NCBI RefSeq assembly: GCF_009870125.1 | Contig: NC_046679.1 | Span: 24,366,001 to 24,430,000, forward strand | Source: Drosophila pseudoobscura | Taxonomy: Eukaryota; Arthropoda; Insecta; Diptera; Drosophilidae | Reading direction: 5' to 3' | Length of the DNA: 64,000 nt | Part shown: positions 50,546 to 59,841 of the stretch, piece by piece | Numbering within the stretch: the first letter of the stretch is position 1 | Layout of the letters: each line of letters opens with the position of its first letter | Notes under the pieces: generated by a model | What the model saw: only the letters and a program-made list of their open reading frames with translations | The model's database searches: none | Told to the model about the DNA's origin: nothing | Position numbers and translations under genes: made by a program

Positions 50546-51489
50546 TCTTCTTCCTCCTCTTCTTCGTTATCCGTAAGTATTTGCCGAATTTACCTCGTGG
50601 AAAAGGGTTATGGTTGTCTTTACAGAAGTTTTCAGAACTTAAGACGCCAACTGGCTAAGATATTAGCGGTCTTCCCAGGAGCCTGTTAGAGACATTTGGG
50701 TGTGGAAATCCAATTTCCCTTCCGTTTGCTGAAGACAACGAGTTGTATCAGTTTCCTGATATACTAGACTCGTGATTTTGCCTAGTCGCTTGCACAGGCG
50801 TGCTATCTGAAGCTATTGTCATCCTACCTAACTGTCCGCGTAGAATATGAACTCTCATATTTCCTTGGAGTCCTTGGCTTTATCAAAAGATAGTCTAATG
50901 AATTATCTGAACTTCAAAAACAATTCCTTATCTTTGCCCTGCTCGGTCTTAATTGGCCCCTTCACGTCATCTTCCTTCTTATGAGAGCCGGCTGCGTCTT
51001 ATTAATTTGCACTCTCTTGAAAGACGAAGGACTTGTCATGGAATTCTTTTTCTCCATAAACTTCTCCTAGGCGATGTTAAATACTCGGGCCTCATTAGCT
51101 ATGTTAGAATTGCTGTCCAATGCCGCCCGACTAGGCACTACGTTCCTCTCCATCCTCTCTGTCCTTCAAACTACTCTGACCATGAATTTTTCCGTAGCCT
51201 TTGCCGCGATTACAATACATTTTTCCTCTGATACTTGTGCTTCGAAAATCATTGTGTTAACGAACTTGCCAGGAAGCAATCCACCTGAAACTGTTCATGA
51301 AGAAAGTTATAGGCTCCGAGGATGTTGTCGTGATCTTCAGCGACAACCAATGCACTGGCGAATCAACCAGAATTCGTCATCACTTTACACGCGAACTAGT
51401 CTATAAGAAAGAAATCAACCGAGAAGATAAGAGCAGATGTCTATGGTCTACCAACGAGAAAACAAAATGAATGTATTTATTTACGTTTT

Positions 51490-51665
51490 CACTCTCCTTC
51501 TCGCTGAGTGCTGGCAGCAAATACATAATCGCTTGTTGATCTTCTCTAAATAAGTACCAGCGAACCAGGTCCGGTCCTGCTCGCTCTAAGCGGATTTACA
51601 TTACACAACACTTTGTGGGTTCTCTCTCGGGGGATCACAGCGGAAACCTTTTCATTGAGATCTTA
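51490..51665 (+). repeat. Short direct repeat flanking paralogue 2 (copy a)
   Basis: It shares 'GAGTGCTGGCAG', 'CATAATCGCTTGTTGATC', 'ACCAGCGAACC', 'CGCTCTAAGCGGATTTACATT' and 'CTCGGGGGATCA.AGCGGAAAC' with 55318-55545 in the same orientation. This copy lacks an internal ~70-bp piece present in the other. It could be an LTR fragment or another dispersed repeat. Confidence 0.7.
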
Positions 51666-51756
51666 GTGAAAGTATGCGCTGATTGAAATGTCCTCATCGA
51701 TCTTTTTCGTTCTTTACCTGTCGCACGGACGTTTCGTAGTGTTGATCCCCTCTCAG

Positions 51757-54715
51757 TGCTGGCCCCAGGATATGTCGGCATAAGGTCCTGTCAATCACAC
51801 AGTCGCCGGCTTTTCTACCAGATAAGGACCAGTGAGGTTAGGTAAGGAAAGACCAATTTTTACAATTATTTTGTAATTTATAACTAAAATCAAAATAAAC
51901 TAAACCAAAAGTAAATTCAGGTAAAATGTTGCATGGAGTGTGTCGTATGGAAAAGACCAGTATTTAGCACTGCATGTAGTACTAGGGGTGTCGCTCAATC
52001 TCGCTTGGCTCTCGTTGTTGGCTCTCTCGCAGTGCATAGCGCTCCTGGTACTCCTCCATACGCTGCTTCATCCTAGCCAGCGACTCTTTGTACTCTATAG
52101 CCTTCTCTTCTGCGTAAAGCCTGTAGTTTTGGGCCGTCTGCATGGCGATTTGGTAGCGCTGATGCGAGGACTGCATGGCCTGCTGATGGTCACTTTGCAT
52201 AACAGCAATCCGATCCTGCCAGTATTTCTCCACCTGCATGACCTGCATCTTTTGCGACTCCCACTGTTCCAACACTGTCTTCATCGATTGGCGCTCGGAA
52301 TCAATGTTAGAAAATACATCGTCGAAGCCGTGCTGAAGGTCGGCTATGAGTCGTTCCTTTTCGCGACTTTTGCCCAGAATGCTTTTTAGTTCGGCATTCT
52401 TAGCGTCCAGAATTTTCGTGGACTGAGCACGCTCCTCCGTAATGGTGCGCATCAGCAGCTCCACTTCCTTCAGGCGCTGTTCATACTTGCCTTGAAGACA
52501 TTGGTACTTCTCCCCTGCCTTTCGCATATGAGAAGATAAGCTCTTAGACTCCTCCGCAATTTGATCGCAACATCGCTGCTCAATCTGCTTGAAGTGCTCG
52601 TAGGTGAGCTCTGTCGAATTTGTTGACGCCTCCGTAGTACCATCGAAACTCTGGCAGGTCTCTGAAGTGTCGTGATCAGTGGCCGTCTTACCCAAATTTG
52701 TCTGCTTTTTAATGTATTCCTTAATCTGCTGGACGTTCCTCTTGAACACAGTGACATCCGGTATCAAGAGATTACCTTGATCCACATTCCCCAAATGTTC
52801 TTTTATTATTTTTGCCTGCCTTTTGTTGGTCTTCTGGAGCTTCGCCATTTGAATCTCAGCCTTTCTAATAACTTTCGATTTTTCAAGGCATTTGCTACAA
52901 TTAGCGGACATCTCTCGCTCCCATCTCTTCTGCAAGTCGTCAAGCTCTTTCTGAAGATTGTCCTTCTCTATCTTGAGCATTTTGAGATGCTCTAAGTTGA
53001 TTTTATCAGATTGCATATTTCGCTTGAGATTAGCATACTGTTTGCGCTGCTCCTCGAGTTCTTTGGCAACGTCGCTTAGCTTGCTCAGCTCGTAGTTGAG
53101 AATATCATTTTTCCGAGAAGTCTCCTCGTGCAGTTTTGACAGCCGATCCACCTCTAGTTTTGCTTGAGCTAACAAATCACGGTTTCGATCCATCTCCAGA
53201 CGAAGTTCATCTGATTTGTCCCGCTTTGTAGTCAGCTTCCAGTTATCCTCCATCAGCCGATCACATTTCTGCCTAAGAGTTCCATTATCTTGGTTCAGTC
53301 TCAGCACTTCAGCTTGAATCCCTTTGATGCGATTGCCGCTCTTCTCGTTGAGCTCCCTTAGAGCATCCCGCTCTGCTATTAACGGCTGAATTTGCTGCTG
53401 AAGTTGCGAAAAGTTTGTGGCCTTTTTCTGTAGTTCACTCAGTTCTTTTTGCAGACACGAAATGCGCGAATACTGGCGAGTTTTTTCCTCGCTTAAAGCG
53501 GTAAGTTTCCCGAGGGACTGACTATCCTTCGTGCGAAGCAGGTGCAGATCCCTGTCGCGCTCCTTCAGCAGCTCTTGTAGCTTGATAATTTCATCCGTCG
53601 TCTCTTTGGGATTAGCTAGAGCCCGATGAAGGCGAGCCATGCGATCGTCGTGACTGAGGCAAGCGGTGACACCCTGCGGTGTTTGATTCTTTAGCAATAG
53701 AGCATCGATCGAATGCAGCCCAGCCTGAGCCCATTCGAAGTGTTTAGTCAGAACGCCAACGGTGTGCTCAAACGATGCGATCTTGGCCTCCAACTCCATA
53801 GCGTACTGCTGCTGGTGAATCTTCTCTGACTCCAGTTGGCTGCATCGACTCTGGTCCATATTGAGAGACCCCTTTAGCTCATTTATCTTGACATCCTTTT
53901 GCAGTAGCATGGCTTCAAAGTCCGACTCCAGGGCTTTGTATCGTTTAGTGATTGCTTCGAATTCGGTATGTTTTCTGTCCAGCTTTTGGCACTGTGCCCG
54001 ATGATGTTCCTTCAACTCTGCGATGTTCTTCTGAAGCTGGCCACAGCTCTGCTCCAGACGTCTTTTATCCTCCCGCAGCTTCTTCATGCCGTCTTCCTGG
54101 TTCATGCACCTCGCCTGCGCTTGCTGCATCTCTTGAAATGCTCGCTTCAGTTGCTCCTCTAAGATACTCCGGCGGTTCTCCCCCTGCTGGGCAGAGGTAT
54201 GTGGCTTGTGAGACTTGGATTGGAGCTGTTTTTTTAACTTGTTAAGTTGCTCCTGTTGTATGCTGGCTGGAGCGCATTTAACTGACACCGAATTCGCGGT
54301 CGTGTAGCTTCTGATATCATCATCGTCGCCCTCGACATCAAAGAAATCGCTCTCCGCCCAGTCGTCCATTTTTTCGTTCCCTTGTTGCTTATCCTCTTGA
54401 GGGTATTTCCCTTTATTCGGCTCTAGGCTCAAACTCCCATTCAAGTCTTCCGCCTCTTTCAACTGGCTCTCGCGCGGTGTAGCCATGTCAATCCGTAAAA
54501 CATGCAACGAACATAGTTATATTGTTCAATGGAAATTTTATTGTTCTCTAAATATATTTATTACGCCGTATTTTAGTTGTATAAAAATTGTTTACCAAAA
54601 ACAGAATGAAACTGTACGGTCAACAAATCTGTCTGACTAAATATTCGTTCGAGTCGATTGTAAGTAATTCAAATTTTTTGTTTAATGCTCGGCCAGCCTG
54701 ATTTATTTTCTGCAA
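51757..54715 (-). repeat. Duplicated gene unit, copy 2 (coiled-coil gene with flanks)
   Basis: Direct-orientation counterpart of 45465-48110. Downstream and upstream flanks match as well as the coding part, with divergence in the upstream AT-rich segment. Confidence 0.85.
51982..54486 (-). CDS. Long coiled-coil protein, 834 aa, intronless, paralogue 2
   Basis: Start chosen at ATG 54486 (MATPRESQLKEAED), because it aligns with the only start of paralogue 1. An upstream in-frame ATG at 54507 would add seven residues. The N-terminus has a Ser/Glu-rich leader and an acidic cluster (DDWAESDFFDVEGDDDDIRS) missing from paralogue 1. The rest is nearly continuous coiled coil to the ALRESQQRE end. It retains segments lost in paralogue 1, including RKHTEFEAITKRYKALESD and ELSKLSDVAKELEEQRK, so it is probably nearer the ancestral form. 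No introns, signal peptide, membrane segments or catalytic motifs are seen. A cytoskeletal, centrosomal or axonemal scaffold is plausible from architecture alone; the family is not recognised. Confidence 0.87.
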   Translation of the reverse strand: MATPRESQLKEAEDLNGSLSLEPNKGKYPQEDKQQGNEKMDDWAESDFFDVEGDDDDIRSYTTANSVSVKCAPASIQQEQLNKLKKQLQSKSHKPHTSAQQGENRRSILEEQLKRAFQEMQQAQARCMNQEDGMKKLREDKRRLEQSCGQLQKNIAELKEHHRAQCQKLDRKHTEFEAITKRYKALESDFEAMLLQKDVKINELKGSLNMDQSRCSQLESEKIHQQQYAMELEAKIASFEHTVGVLTKHFEWAQAGLHSIDALLLKNQTPQGVTACLSHDDRMARLHRALANPKETTDEIIKLQELLKERDRDLHLLRTKDSQSLGKLTALSEEKTRQYSRISCLQKELSELQKKATNFSQLQQQIQPLIAERDALRELNEKSGNRIKGIQAEVLRLNQDNGTLRQKCDRLMEDNWKLTTKRDKSDELRLEMDRNRDLLAQAKLEVDRLSKLHEETSRKNDILNYELSKLSDVAKELEEQRKQYANLKRNMQSDKINLEHLKMLKIEKDNLQKELDDLQKRWEREMSANCSKCLEKSKVIRKAEIQMAKLQKTNKRQAKIIKEHLGNVDQGNLLIPDVTVFKRNVQQIKEYIKKQTNLGKTATDHDTSETCQSFDGTTEASTNSTELTYEHFKQIEQRCCDQIAEESKSLSSHMRKAGEKYQCLQGKYEQRLKEVELLMRTITEERAQSTKILDAKNAELKSILGKSREKERLIADLQHGFDDVFSNIDSERQSMKTVLEQWESQKMQVMQVEKYWQDRIAVMQSDHQQAMQSSHQRYQIAMQTAQNYRLYAEEKAIEYKESLARMKQRMEEYQERYALRESQQREPSEIERHP

Positions 54716-54992
54716 AATATGAGTGATATATGTTAAGCTGGATATAACGCCCGAATGGTAATTCGTTCGCTACAGCGAGAGAGATGTAAAATTCGAAAAC
54801 AAATTCAATTATTTGGAATGTGGATAAGCCAAGTTCAATAATTAACATTAGAAGTTAACTTGGGATTGTGCTGCCTCTATCTATATTTCCCATCGCTGTT
54901 GTGGAGTCTGAGATGCGCAGTCTGTCCAGTCTTTTCCTTGTCCATTCCATATGCTTTTTGCTAGCAGCGATAATTTCCATTATTCCTGACAG

Positions 54993-55253
54993 CTAGTTAG
55001 ATTCGAGGTGTTGTCCAAAGAATGTCTGAGGACTTGGTTTGAATGAAATTGATTGAGAAAAAGTAAAGCCTATATTTGTTGCAGTATCTGTTTCAGAAGC
55101 AGCTGGCAATGATTTTCCTCTCATTTGTTTAGTCGCTTCCGTTGGAGAAATTAAACCTTTCTTGAACGTCCTGACTCCAACTAGTCCCGCTCTCAATGGC
55201 CTGAGGTTGGTTGCCTGAAACGAAGGGACAGTATTTTAGAAATTTCCATCCAT
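54993..55253 (-). pseudogene. Candidate decayed gene or terminal exon
   Basis: From ATG 55253 the minus strand reads MDGNF, a TAA, and then 81 more open codons in the same frame (NTVPSFQATNLRPL, AGLVGVRTFKKGLISP, FTFSQSISF, TFFGQHLESN, stop). An alternative is that the 62 nt at 55211-55272 region are an intron: donor GTAAGG, branch-like TTCTAAAAT and acceptor CGTTTCAG all look good. The exon would then begin at ATNLRPL and join in frame to an upstream exon inside the 55.3-kb repeat. TATATAAGG lies at about 55290. The polar, Ser/Thr/Phe-rich composition looks protein-like rather than random, but I recognise no family. Confidence 0.35.
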
Positions 55254-55317
55254 TTTCTCTCTTCTCACTTCCTTACAATCTGCCTCTCCCTTATATACAT
55301 TTCCCCTCTCTTTCTCT

Positions 55318-55545
55318 TTGAGTGCTGGCAGGACGAACATAATCGCTTGTTGATCCTTTCTAAATACCAGCGAACCGGGACTAGAACTGGGACCAGCGGG
55401 AGTATGTCGTCCGGTCCGGCTCGGCCAGCACCGGGTGACATAATCAAATCAATAATTTATGAGTCCACTTCGCTCTAAGCGGATTTACATTGCCCAACAC
55501 TTGGCGGGTCTCCCTCGGGGGATCAGAGCGGAAACTTTTTCGTTT
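55318..55545 (+). repeat. Short direct repeat flanking paralogue 2 (copy b)
   Basis: Partner of 51490-51665, same orientation, with an extra ~70-bp internal segment ('AACTGGGACCAGC' to 'TTATGAGTCCACTT'). The pair brackets coiled-coil paralogue 2 and its flanks. Confidence 0.7.
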
Positions 55546-55833
55546 TCTTTTCTGGCAGGGTATTTGAAAACGAAACAGAATCAGAAACTGATATCAATTA
55601 GGGGAAAGTGAGAAGTTTGGTTGTCTGTCGAATTGGCCAACTTTTGACTGGCGGAATGTGGGGGAAAGAAGGAGTGGGAGGATTCGCTAAGAGTGGGAAC
55701 AGGAGGAAACGACTACGCGCACACTCCGTTCGCTGTGGATGTGGATGATAATGCGAGTCAGCTAAGCAGGAAACGTGCCACAAAAAGTAACCCTGCCACC
55801 ACCAAAGGGGCTAACAGTGCCCGCACAATATGT

Positions 55834-57207
55834 TACAGTCCACACTCCGCGACAGGGGAAATAATTGCAAAGCAAACAAAAGGAAAGCCGAATCAGAAAC
55901 AGTGACGAGACAGAGAAACAGCAAACGAAAAATCATAAAAACTGTCGCGGTTCTCTGCTGCGGCTGCTGTCCGCTCCGCTGCTTAGCCGCTGCTCACTTT
56001 GGGATGGTTGCCATTTGTCCATCATCCATCCAGAAGCAGAGGAAGAGCAGAGGTCCGACAGAAACAGCAGCAGAGATGGCAGCAGAGCAGAGCAGAGAAG
56101 CCAGCGTCAGCTTCTAAGACGCTGGCAGAGGAGCAGCAGATTGAGAAACAAGCCGCTCCAGTCGATTGCTTTTGTTTGTTTGCCAAAAGAGAAGCGACGG
56201 ATAAATAAGGAGTGGAATGGGGACTCTGGACAATTGACTTTACATTCGAAAATGGTCGAAAATTGCTTATGTTACACGAATTCAAGTATTATGCAGTGGC
56301 CACCCTGTATGTTGGCCATTATGCGATTTGACTAATTTGGCGCCATTTCAGCGCACTTTTTGTCCTGTTTAGGACTGAACTCCAGCAAAGAGAGAGTCAC
56401 CGTTATGATTACAATGACCCCCATGATCCCGACCAGCAGTCGCGTGTCATACCAGTCGTAGTTCTGGCCCTGGTAGCAGTCCCCCTCTTGTTCCCGGTCC
56501 TTTGAAGAGTCGCACGATGTTGGCAGATGCTTAGCGGTAAATTTTGTCCTGTAGCCAAAGCCAGCAGCCAGAAGGAGGAGGAGCACGAGGACGAGGACCA
56601 GGACGATTCAACCAACCAAGCAACTAACCAGAGACGGAGGCAGGGACAGAGGTACAGGGTAGAGGTAGTGGCAGTGGTTGCTATCTGAGGACGCATTCTC
56701 CTCCGCTCAACCTGCTCTTCCTGCCTTCCTTCCATCAGCCAAGGGCCCGCAGTTTAAAGTTCCTCTTCCTCGTACCTCTTTTCAGTACAAGAATTCCCAT
56801 TTCCAACCGAGCTCCATTGCAATTTCCATTCCCCGATAGGCAAACGTTTTCCTCTCCCGTCGTGGACCCTGTTGACGGCACATTCAAAAATCCACAACAG
56901 ATGCCATGACAGGTCCACCTTCCTCTGTTCCCATTCCCCTGTTAGGCCCGGGACAATGCGGCGTATGATTATTTGACTGCTAATGTGAGGAAAGTCGTCA
57001 CTGACGACTAGACCCCCTAGACCCCGACTCCGCAGAGTGGTCTGTGGTCTCGGTTGGATCTTTGTTCACTACGATTCGGGCGGAGTTTACTTTAAAGTTG
57101 ATTCGCCCTTAAAAATGCTGGCCAGGCAGAGGCACTCGTATCAGCAAGTATTGTCCTGCACCTACAGAATGTTGCGCAGTTGAGTGCGCTGCAATCAGAA
57201 ATCAGAA
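55834..57207 (-). repeat. Right arm of the ~1.35-kb inverted duplication
   Basis: Reverse complement of 38305-39654, with small insertions and deletions, for example extra bases around the 'TCTAGGGGG' site and near the CTGTACCTCTG stretch. Homology ends at about 55834 on the inner side (GTGTGGACTGTAA) and about 57207 on the outer side. Confidence 0.9.
56332..56548 (-). CDS. Terminal exon of an orphan membrane protein, right copy (partial)
   Basis: Mirror copy of the exon at 38954-39170. It has the same acceptor (pyrimidine tract ending GGCTACAG), the same 71-codon frame, the same cysteine-bearing polar part and the same membrane helix (LLVGIMGVIVIITVTLSLL). It ends in KKCAEMAPN where the left copy has Ile instead of Met. 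The absence of stops or frameshifts in both copies fits either a very recent duplication or continued selection. The upstream exon with the start codon is not identified in either arm. If it lies outside the arms, one of the two copies must be detached from it. Confidence 0.5.
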
Positions 57208-59216
57208 TTCGACTGGTTTCGTGGTTCATTAGAAAGAGAAGGAGATGGATATGTGGGAGGTAGTAAAAGCTTGGATGTTTCCCTCTTTTGTCGAAAAGAG
57301 TGACGCTGATCAAGTGATTGATAATTTGATCATTTAAATTTCCCTAAAAAAGTATAATGGGCATAATCATCTTCCTTTGAAGCTTACGCGAAATATTTAA
57401 CCACTTTCAAAACTAGTCGGATTTCTTACTAACCTTCCACTTTCTTTCTCCTATAATGTGCCATAATTTCATTATTATTTTGCCTGAACGCCGAGAGGAG
57501 GAGATCTGCTAGACCCAAAGAGGAGGGGCATCGCTTCAGCAGACAGAAAAATGGATCATACGCCACATTGGCCGTAGCCGTAACCCTTTCTATCTCTCAC
57601 GGCTGAAGGCGTGGCATGCCACGCATGCTGGGCACTTATGCACACACACACACACAGAGCATGCCACATGACGCCAACTGGCAGCCACAGTTAGACAGTG
57701 AGTACAGTGAATACTCCAGAAATTGGGACTTTATAACTAGATTTTAATTTGAATTTTAATTTAAACAAACTTTTTTCCAAATTGTAGACAAATTAACAGT
57801 TACGGACAAGAGAGAGTTGAGAGAGTATTATGATAAATATCCACAAACACCCAATAGAACACACTCTCCCCCGAACCCAAACACACTAAATGGATATCCT
57901 GTAGGACCTCTACAATCTTAAAATCTTTATCGTCGATGCAATAGCATTCTCTATAACGAGGATCTACTGTAATTACGTGCCTGTATTTATTGTAGCGATT
58001 TATCGCTGCAAATATTTAGTTTTGCTTATTGAAATTCAAGTTGGATAAACTCTCACCCTCTCCCCATCCCACCACACTAGCGTACCCCTTCCACCAGTGG
58101 CCTCTCCAAATAGTTGGTAACGCAGCAAGCGGCAGCAGCTGAAGCGACCTAGAGCCGCCGCCGGGCAGTGCCAACAAATAGCGGCAAGACAAATCCAACA
58201 CCCGACACCCAGCACTTGGCCAACATCCTCCTATACCGCTGCTGGTGCTTCCCCTGCTGGTGGCTGCCACTACTGCTCCTTCTGCTGCCCTGCAGCGTGG
58301 CGTCCGCAACGCCTCCTGCCGCAACTTTTGCTGCTGCCACACTATAAATATAACATTAATTTTTATGCTCTCATATTTAGACACGCTTCAGCGCACATCC
58401 ATACTATAATGCGCGCAAACACACACACACACACGCATAAAGATAGGACGTCATTGAATGACGTTTATGAGCGATATCGTTGCCGGCGCGGCGCAACATC
58501 CAATGTTAAGTTTTTGGCAGAGGATTAGCAGCGCTTTAACAGCAGCATCCACAACTGTTAATGTGCTGCGGCTGAATCGCGACTGCGGGTGCGACTGCGA
58601 CGGCGGCCGCGACGTCTACGTCAGCGACTGCTTCTATTGTCATTTGCCACATGTGAAATTTACCGTTACTTCTTAGCCGACATTCATTCGCCGTTTACAT
58701 TCCGCTCGCGTTGCGCTTTATCCGAAACTGCGTTTCGAGAGCGTTTTTGTGCATTTGAATTTTCGATTGCGATTTTGATCGCTCTACACTGTTGTTGTTG
58801 GTGTCTGTAGTTGTTTTTGTTGTTGGACCACTAAAAAAGACTGTTGGAATTGGTGTGGAAAATGGCCGGAGAAAGGTGTGAGAGATACAAAGGGATTTTC
58901 TATTAAATAAATTTTAAGAACAATAATTTGGAATATATTAAAAAATAATAAAATAAATACAAAATAATATGATTTTTTTCAAATAAATAAGGTTGTATTA
59001 TACCAAAAATTACACTAACTCGAATAAATTAAATAAATAGGTACAGAAAGATCTAATATAAAATAAAAAAAATAAAATCTAATAAATGAAATACAATAAA
59101 TAATAAAAAAAATAATAATTTTTTAAATTTAAATAAGTTTCATAGTTCCGATCATAGATTCTTGAGATATATTTTCCTGTATGTTTTATAACTAACTAAA
59201 AAAAATTAAACACGTG
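57208..59216. other. Mostly noncoding, with a GC-rich block and an AT-rich tract
   Basis: No gene is supported. (CA)n lies at 57640-57656 and (AC)n at 58418-58434. A CAG/CTG-rich block at 58110-58340 has a plus-strand frame resembling a signal peptide but no ATG. The stretch 58905-59215 is almost pure A/T with many AAATAA units. Confidence 0.5.
58450..58860. promoter_or_regulatory. GC/CpG-rich promoter- or element-like block
   Basis: The block stands out against AT-rich surroundings, with many CG dinucleotides ('GCCGGCGCGGCGCAAC', 'GACGGCGGCCGCGACGTC'). It also has GCGATT/GATCGC strings and a palindromic 'TGACGTCA..TGACGT'-like stretch near 58450. Such blocks in flies are often promoters or Polycomb-type elements. 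No coding start was found on either side. Confidence 0.25.
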
Positions 59217-59558
59217 CTAAAGAGATAAAAAAAATAAACAAAAAGCAGGAAATTTCCAAAGAATGTTATTCAAATAGTAGGGGAAAATTCTATCCAACTT
59301 CTGTCCCCCGCCCGCCGATGTGTTTGACGCAGTTTTTAAGAAATGCACCAGCAATACTATGTTAATTACGTGAATATCTTTATAGAAAATGAATGCAAAC
59401 CCTCCTCGGGTCATGTAATTGTAAATGGTAAATCGAAAAAGGCATTTCGACAATGCAAAGCAAAAGCTAAGTAAAACTTTCAGAATCGCGTCGACGGTCG
59501 AGTAGTTCGGAACCATACAGAAAGTGTTTGAATATAATTCAAGTTTCAATGAACACAT
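59217..59558 (-). CDS. Candidate small ORF, 113 aa, TATA upstream
   Basis: The frame from ATG 59558 (MCSLKLELYSNTF) is open to 59217 in otherwise AT-rich DNA. A TTATAAAGAC box lies at 59591-59600, about 40 nt upstream of the ATG. The product is rich in Phe, Leu and Cys, with hydrophobic patches (ILKVLLSFCFALSKCLF; INIVLLVHFL). The codon mix in the middle (TAC TCG ACC GTC GAC GCG) is less AT-rich than the flanks, which supports coding. The last 20 codons look like run-out. No family recognised; could be chance. Confidence 0.25.
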   Translation of the reverse strand: MCSLKLELYSNTFCMVPNYSTVDAILKVLLSFCFALSKCLFRFTIYNYMTRGGFAFIFYKDIHVINIVLLVHFLKTASNTSAGGGQKLDRIFPYYLNNILWKFPAFCLFFLSL

Positions 59559-59841
59559 TAAACCAGCCACATGGAGCCGAAAGGACTAAGTGTCTTTATA
59601 AATAAACGAAACACTATAAAAAGGAATAAACATTACAAAATAATCAATGAGTGCTATTAGAAAATAAAAAAAAAAACAGATTTCTTTAAACTGACCTAGA
59701 ACAAATCTATATATAGCTCAAGGAGTTACACAAACCGTCGATCTAGACCAAACCAGACCTGGAAGAGACTGATACTTATTGTGGAATCAATACAAACATT
59801 ACAGAACAGAACAGACCTTTCCAAATCATTTGTCACTTTAG

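Larger units (their letters stand above)
48960..51480 (-). mobile_element. Degenerate Ty3/gypsy-type LTR retroelement remnant (Osvaldo-like by motif)
   Basis: Read on the minus strand, the order from high to low coordinates is gag-like DNA, zinc knuckles (~50385-50545), aspartic protease (49881-50180), reverse transcriptase N-terminal part (~49370-49630) and integrase C-terminal part (48968-49156). That is the gag-pro-RT-IN order of Ty3/gypsy elements. Stops and frameshifts occur in every block, and large parts of RT, RNase H and the integrase core are missing, so the copy is dead. No matching LTR pair was found at its two ends. It separates the two coiled-coil paralogues. Confidence 0.75.

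Noticed and set aside
48740-51760. Pair of LTRs bounding the retroelement remnant
   Set aside because: I compared the ends by eye and found no matching long terminal repeats. The short repeat at 51490 has its partner at 55318, not at the other end of the element.
56409-56735. 108-codon minus-strand frame in the right inverted arm
   Set aside because: It overlaps the orphan exon in another frame, and the left arm has a stop (AGATAG) in the matching frame.
58205-58330. Plus-strand frame resembling a signal peptide (WLPLLLLLLPCSVASA)
   Set aside because: No ATG in frame before a stop, located in a CTG-rich block that produces Leu runs in any frame, and ends 17 codons later. No acceptor with a clear upstream exon.
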